Source: Myxococcota bacterium
Lineage (GTDB): Bacteria; Myxococcota_A; Polyangia; JAAYKL01
Assembly (NCBI GenBank): GCA_030065855.1
Contig: JASJCT010000025.1
Coordinates: forward strand, 1 to 54,154
DNA: 54,154 bases
Direction of reading: 5' to 3'
Positions 53,871 to 54,154 of this stretch are shown piece after piece (the stretch's first letter is position 1; each line of letters opens with the position of its first letter). The notes below the pieces were generated by a model. The model made no database searches and was not told the DNA's origin. It saw only the letters and a list, made by a program, of their open reading frames with translations. The position numbers and the translations under genes were made by a program.

Positions 53871-54153
53871 AAACCCATCCCCCCATCCCCCTCCCCGGCC
53901 CTCCCCCGATGGAAAGTTGGACGTTGGGGGAGGGGGGCATGCGTGATCAATTAAGCATGGCCTGGCTACACTATTCACCCTCCCCCAACGTCAAAGCGAC
54001 CACCGGGGGAGGGCCGGCAATGGCATTCGGTTAAGGGCAAATGTCGCGATTTTTGCTATTTTTATGCCGGGTAAAGGATCTCCCCCTTGAAAAAGGGGGT
54101 TAGGGGGATTTTGACACGTCCAATCGAATTTTACCTTTGAAAACAATTGCTTG
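53871..54153. repeat. Dispersed intergenic repeat, right copy with internal palindrome (contig end)
   Basis: 54016-54153 is the exact reverse complement of 1-138. Between it and the shared AAACCCATCCCCCC end (53871) lies an imperfect palindrome: 53897-53934 and 53978-54015, each 38 bases, separated by 43 bases. The arms match best at GGCCCTCCCCC and GTTGGGGGAGGG with mismatches in the middle. The left contig copy lacks this core. The ends therefore share a flank but differ in the interior. Confidence 0.82.
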
Positions 54154-54154
54154 G

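Overview
The window (54,154 bases) looks like a near-complete contig from a Gram-negative bacterium of deltaproteobacterial or myxobacterial type. The evidence is an OmpA lipoprotein with thrombospondin-type-3 repeats, very long Asp-Thr/Asp-Ser linkers, MopE-type CDGxxDE repeats, a MYXO-CTERM-like Gly-Cys-x-Cys anchor, Lol/FtsX-type transporters and beta-barrel proteins. Neither visible tRNA encodes its CCA end. The two contig ends are the same 138-bp sequence in opposite orientation (1-138 and 54016-54153), so the contig probably stops in two copies of a dispersed repeat.

Layout. 246-1040 is mazG. 1155-6472 is a four-gene envelope cluster: a small lipoprotein, an OmpA/TSP3 lipoprotein, and two related proteins combining a helical domain, a Cys-rich CPPW module and a beta-barrel. 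After tRNA-Val (6554-6625) comes a classical translation block, thrS-infC-rpmI-rplT-pheS-pheT-ihfA-merR-like (6754-14482). Its infC appears to start at AUU (8715), as in E. coli. tRNA-Pro with a terminator and a toxin-antitoxin-like pair follow (14674-15838), then surE and a DUF368 polyprenyl-phosphate transporter (15926-17730).

17773-36827 is mostly minus strand and mostly cell-surface. It holds a TgpA-like transglutaminase, a FeeM-like N-acyl amino acid synthase in AT-rich surroundings, an NmrA-like protein, a subtilase with a (DT/DS)n tail, a 3472-aa MopE-type surface protein (24714-35132) and a sulfatase-fold lipoprotein. The giant protein contains, in mid-sequence, a MYXO-CTERM-like anchor followed at once by a lipoprotein-like signal peptide, as though two adjacent genes had fused in frame.

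37296-45449 holds a DUF2723 glycosyltransferase-like membrane protein, an M28 peptidase lipoprotein with a (DS)n linker, a DUF574-type methyltransferase of the kind best known in Actinobacteria, a PAS histidine kinase and a DUF885 lipoprotein. 45646-52147 is a tight five-gene operon (ABC ATPase, two FtsX permeases, a LolA-like periplasmic protein, an outer-membrane barrel) that reads as an inner-to-outer membrane lipid or lipoprotein export route. It is followed by a Kef-type cation/proton antiporter (52155-53840) and the terminal repeat.

Starts were re-chosen from Shine-Dalgarno spacing and family alignment where the longest frame was unconvincing. All family assignments come from reading motifs, with no database search.
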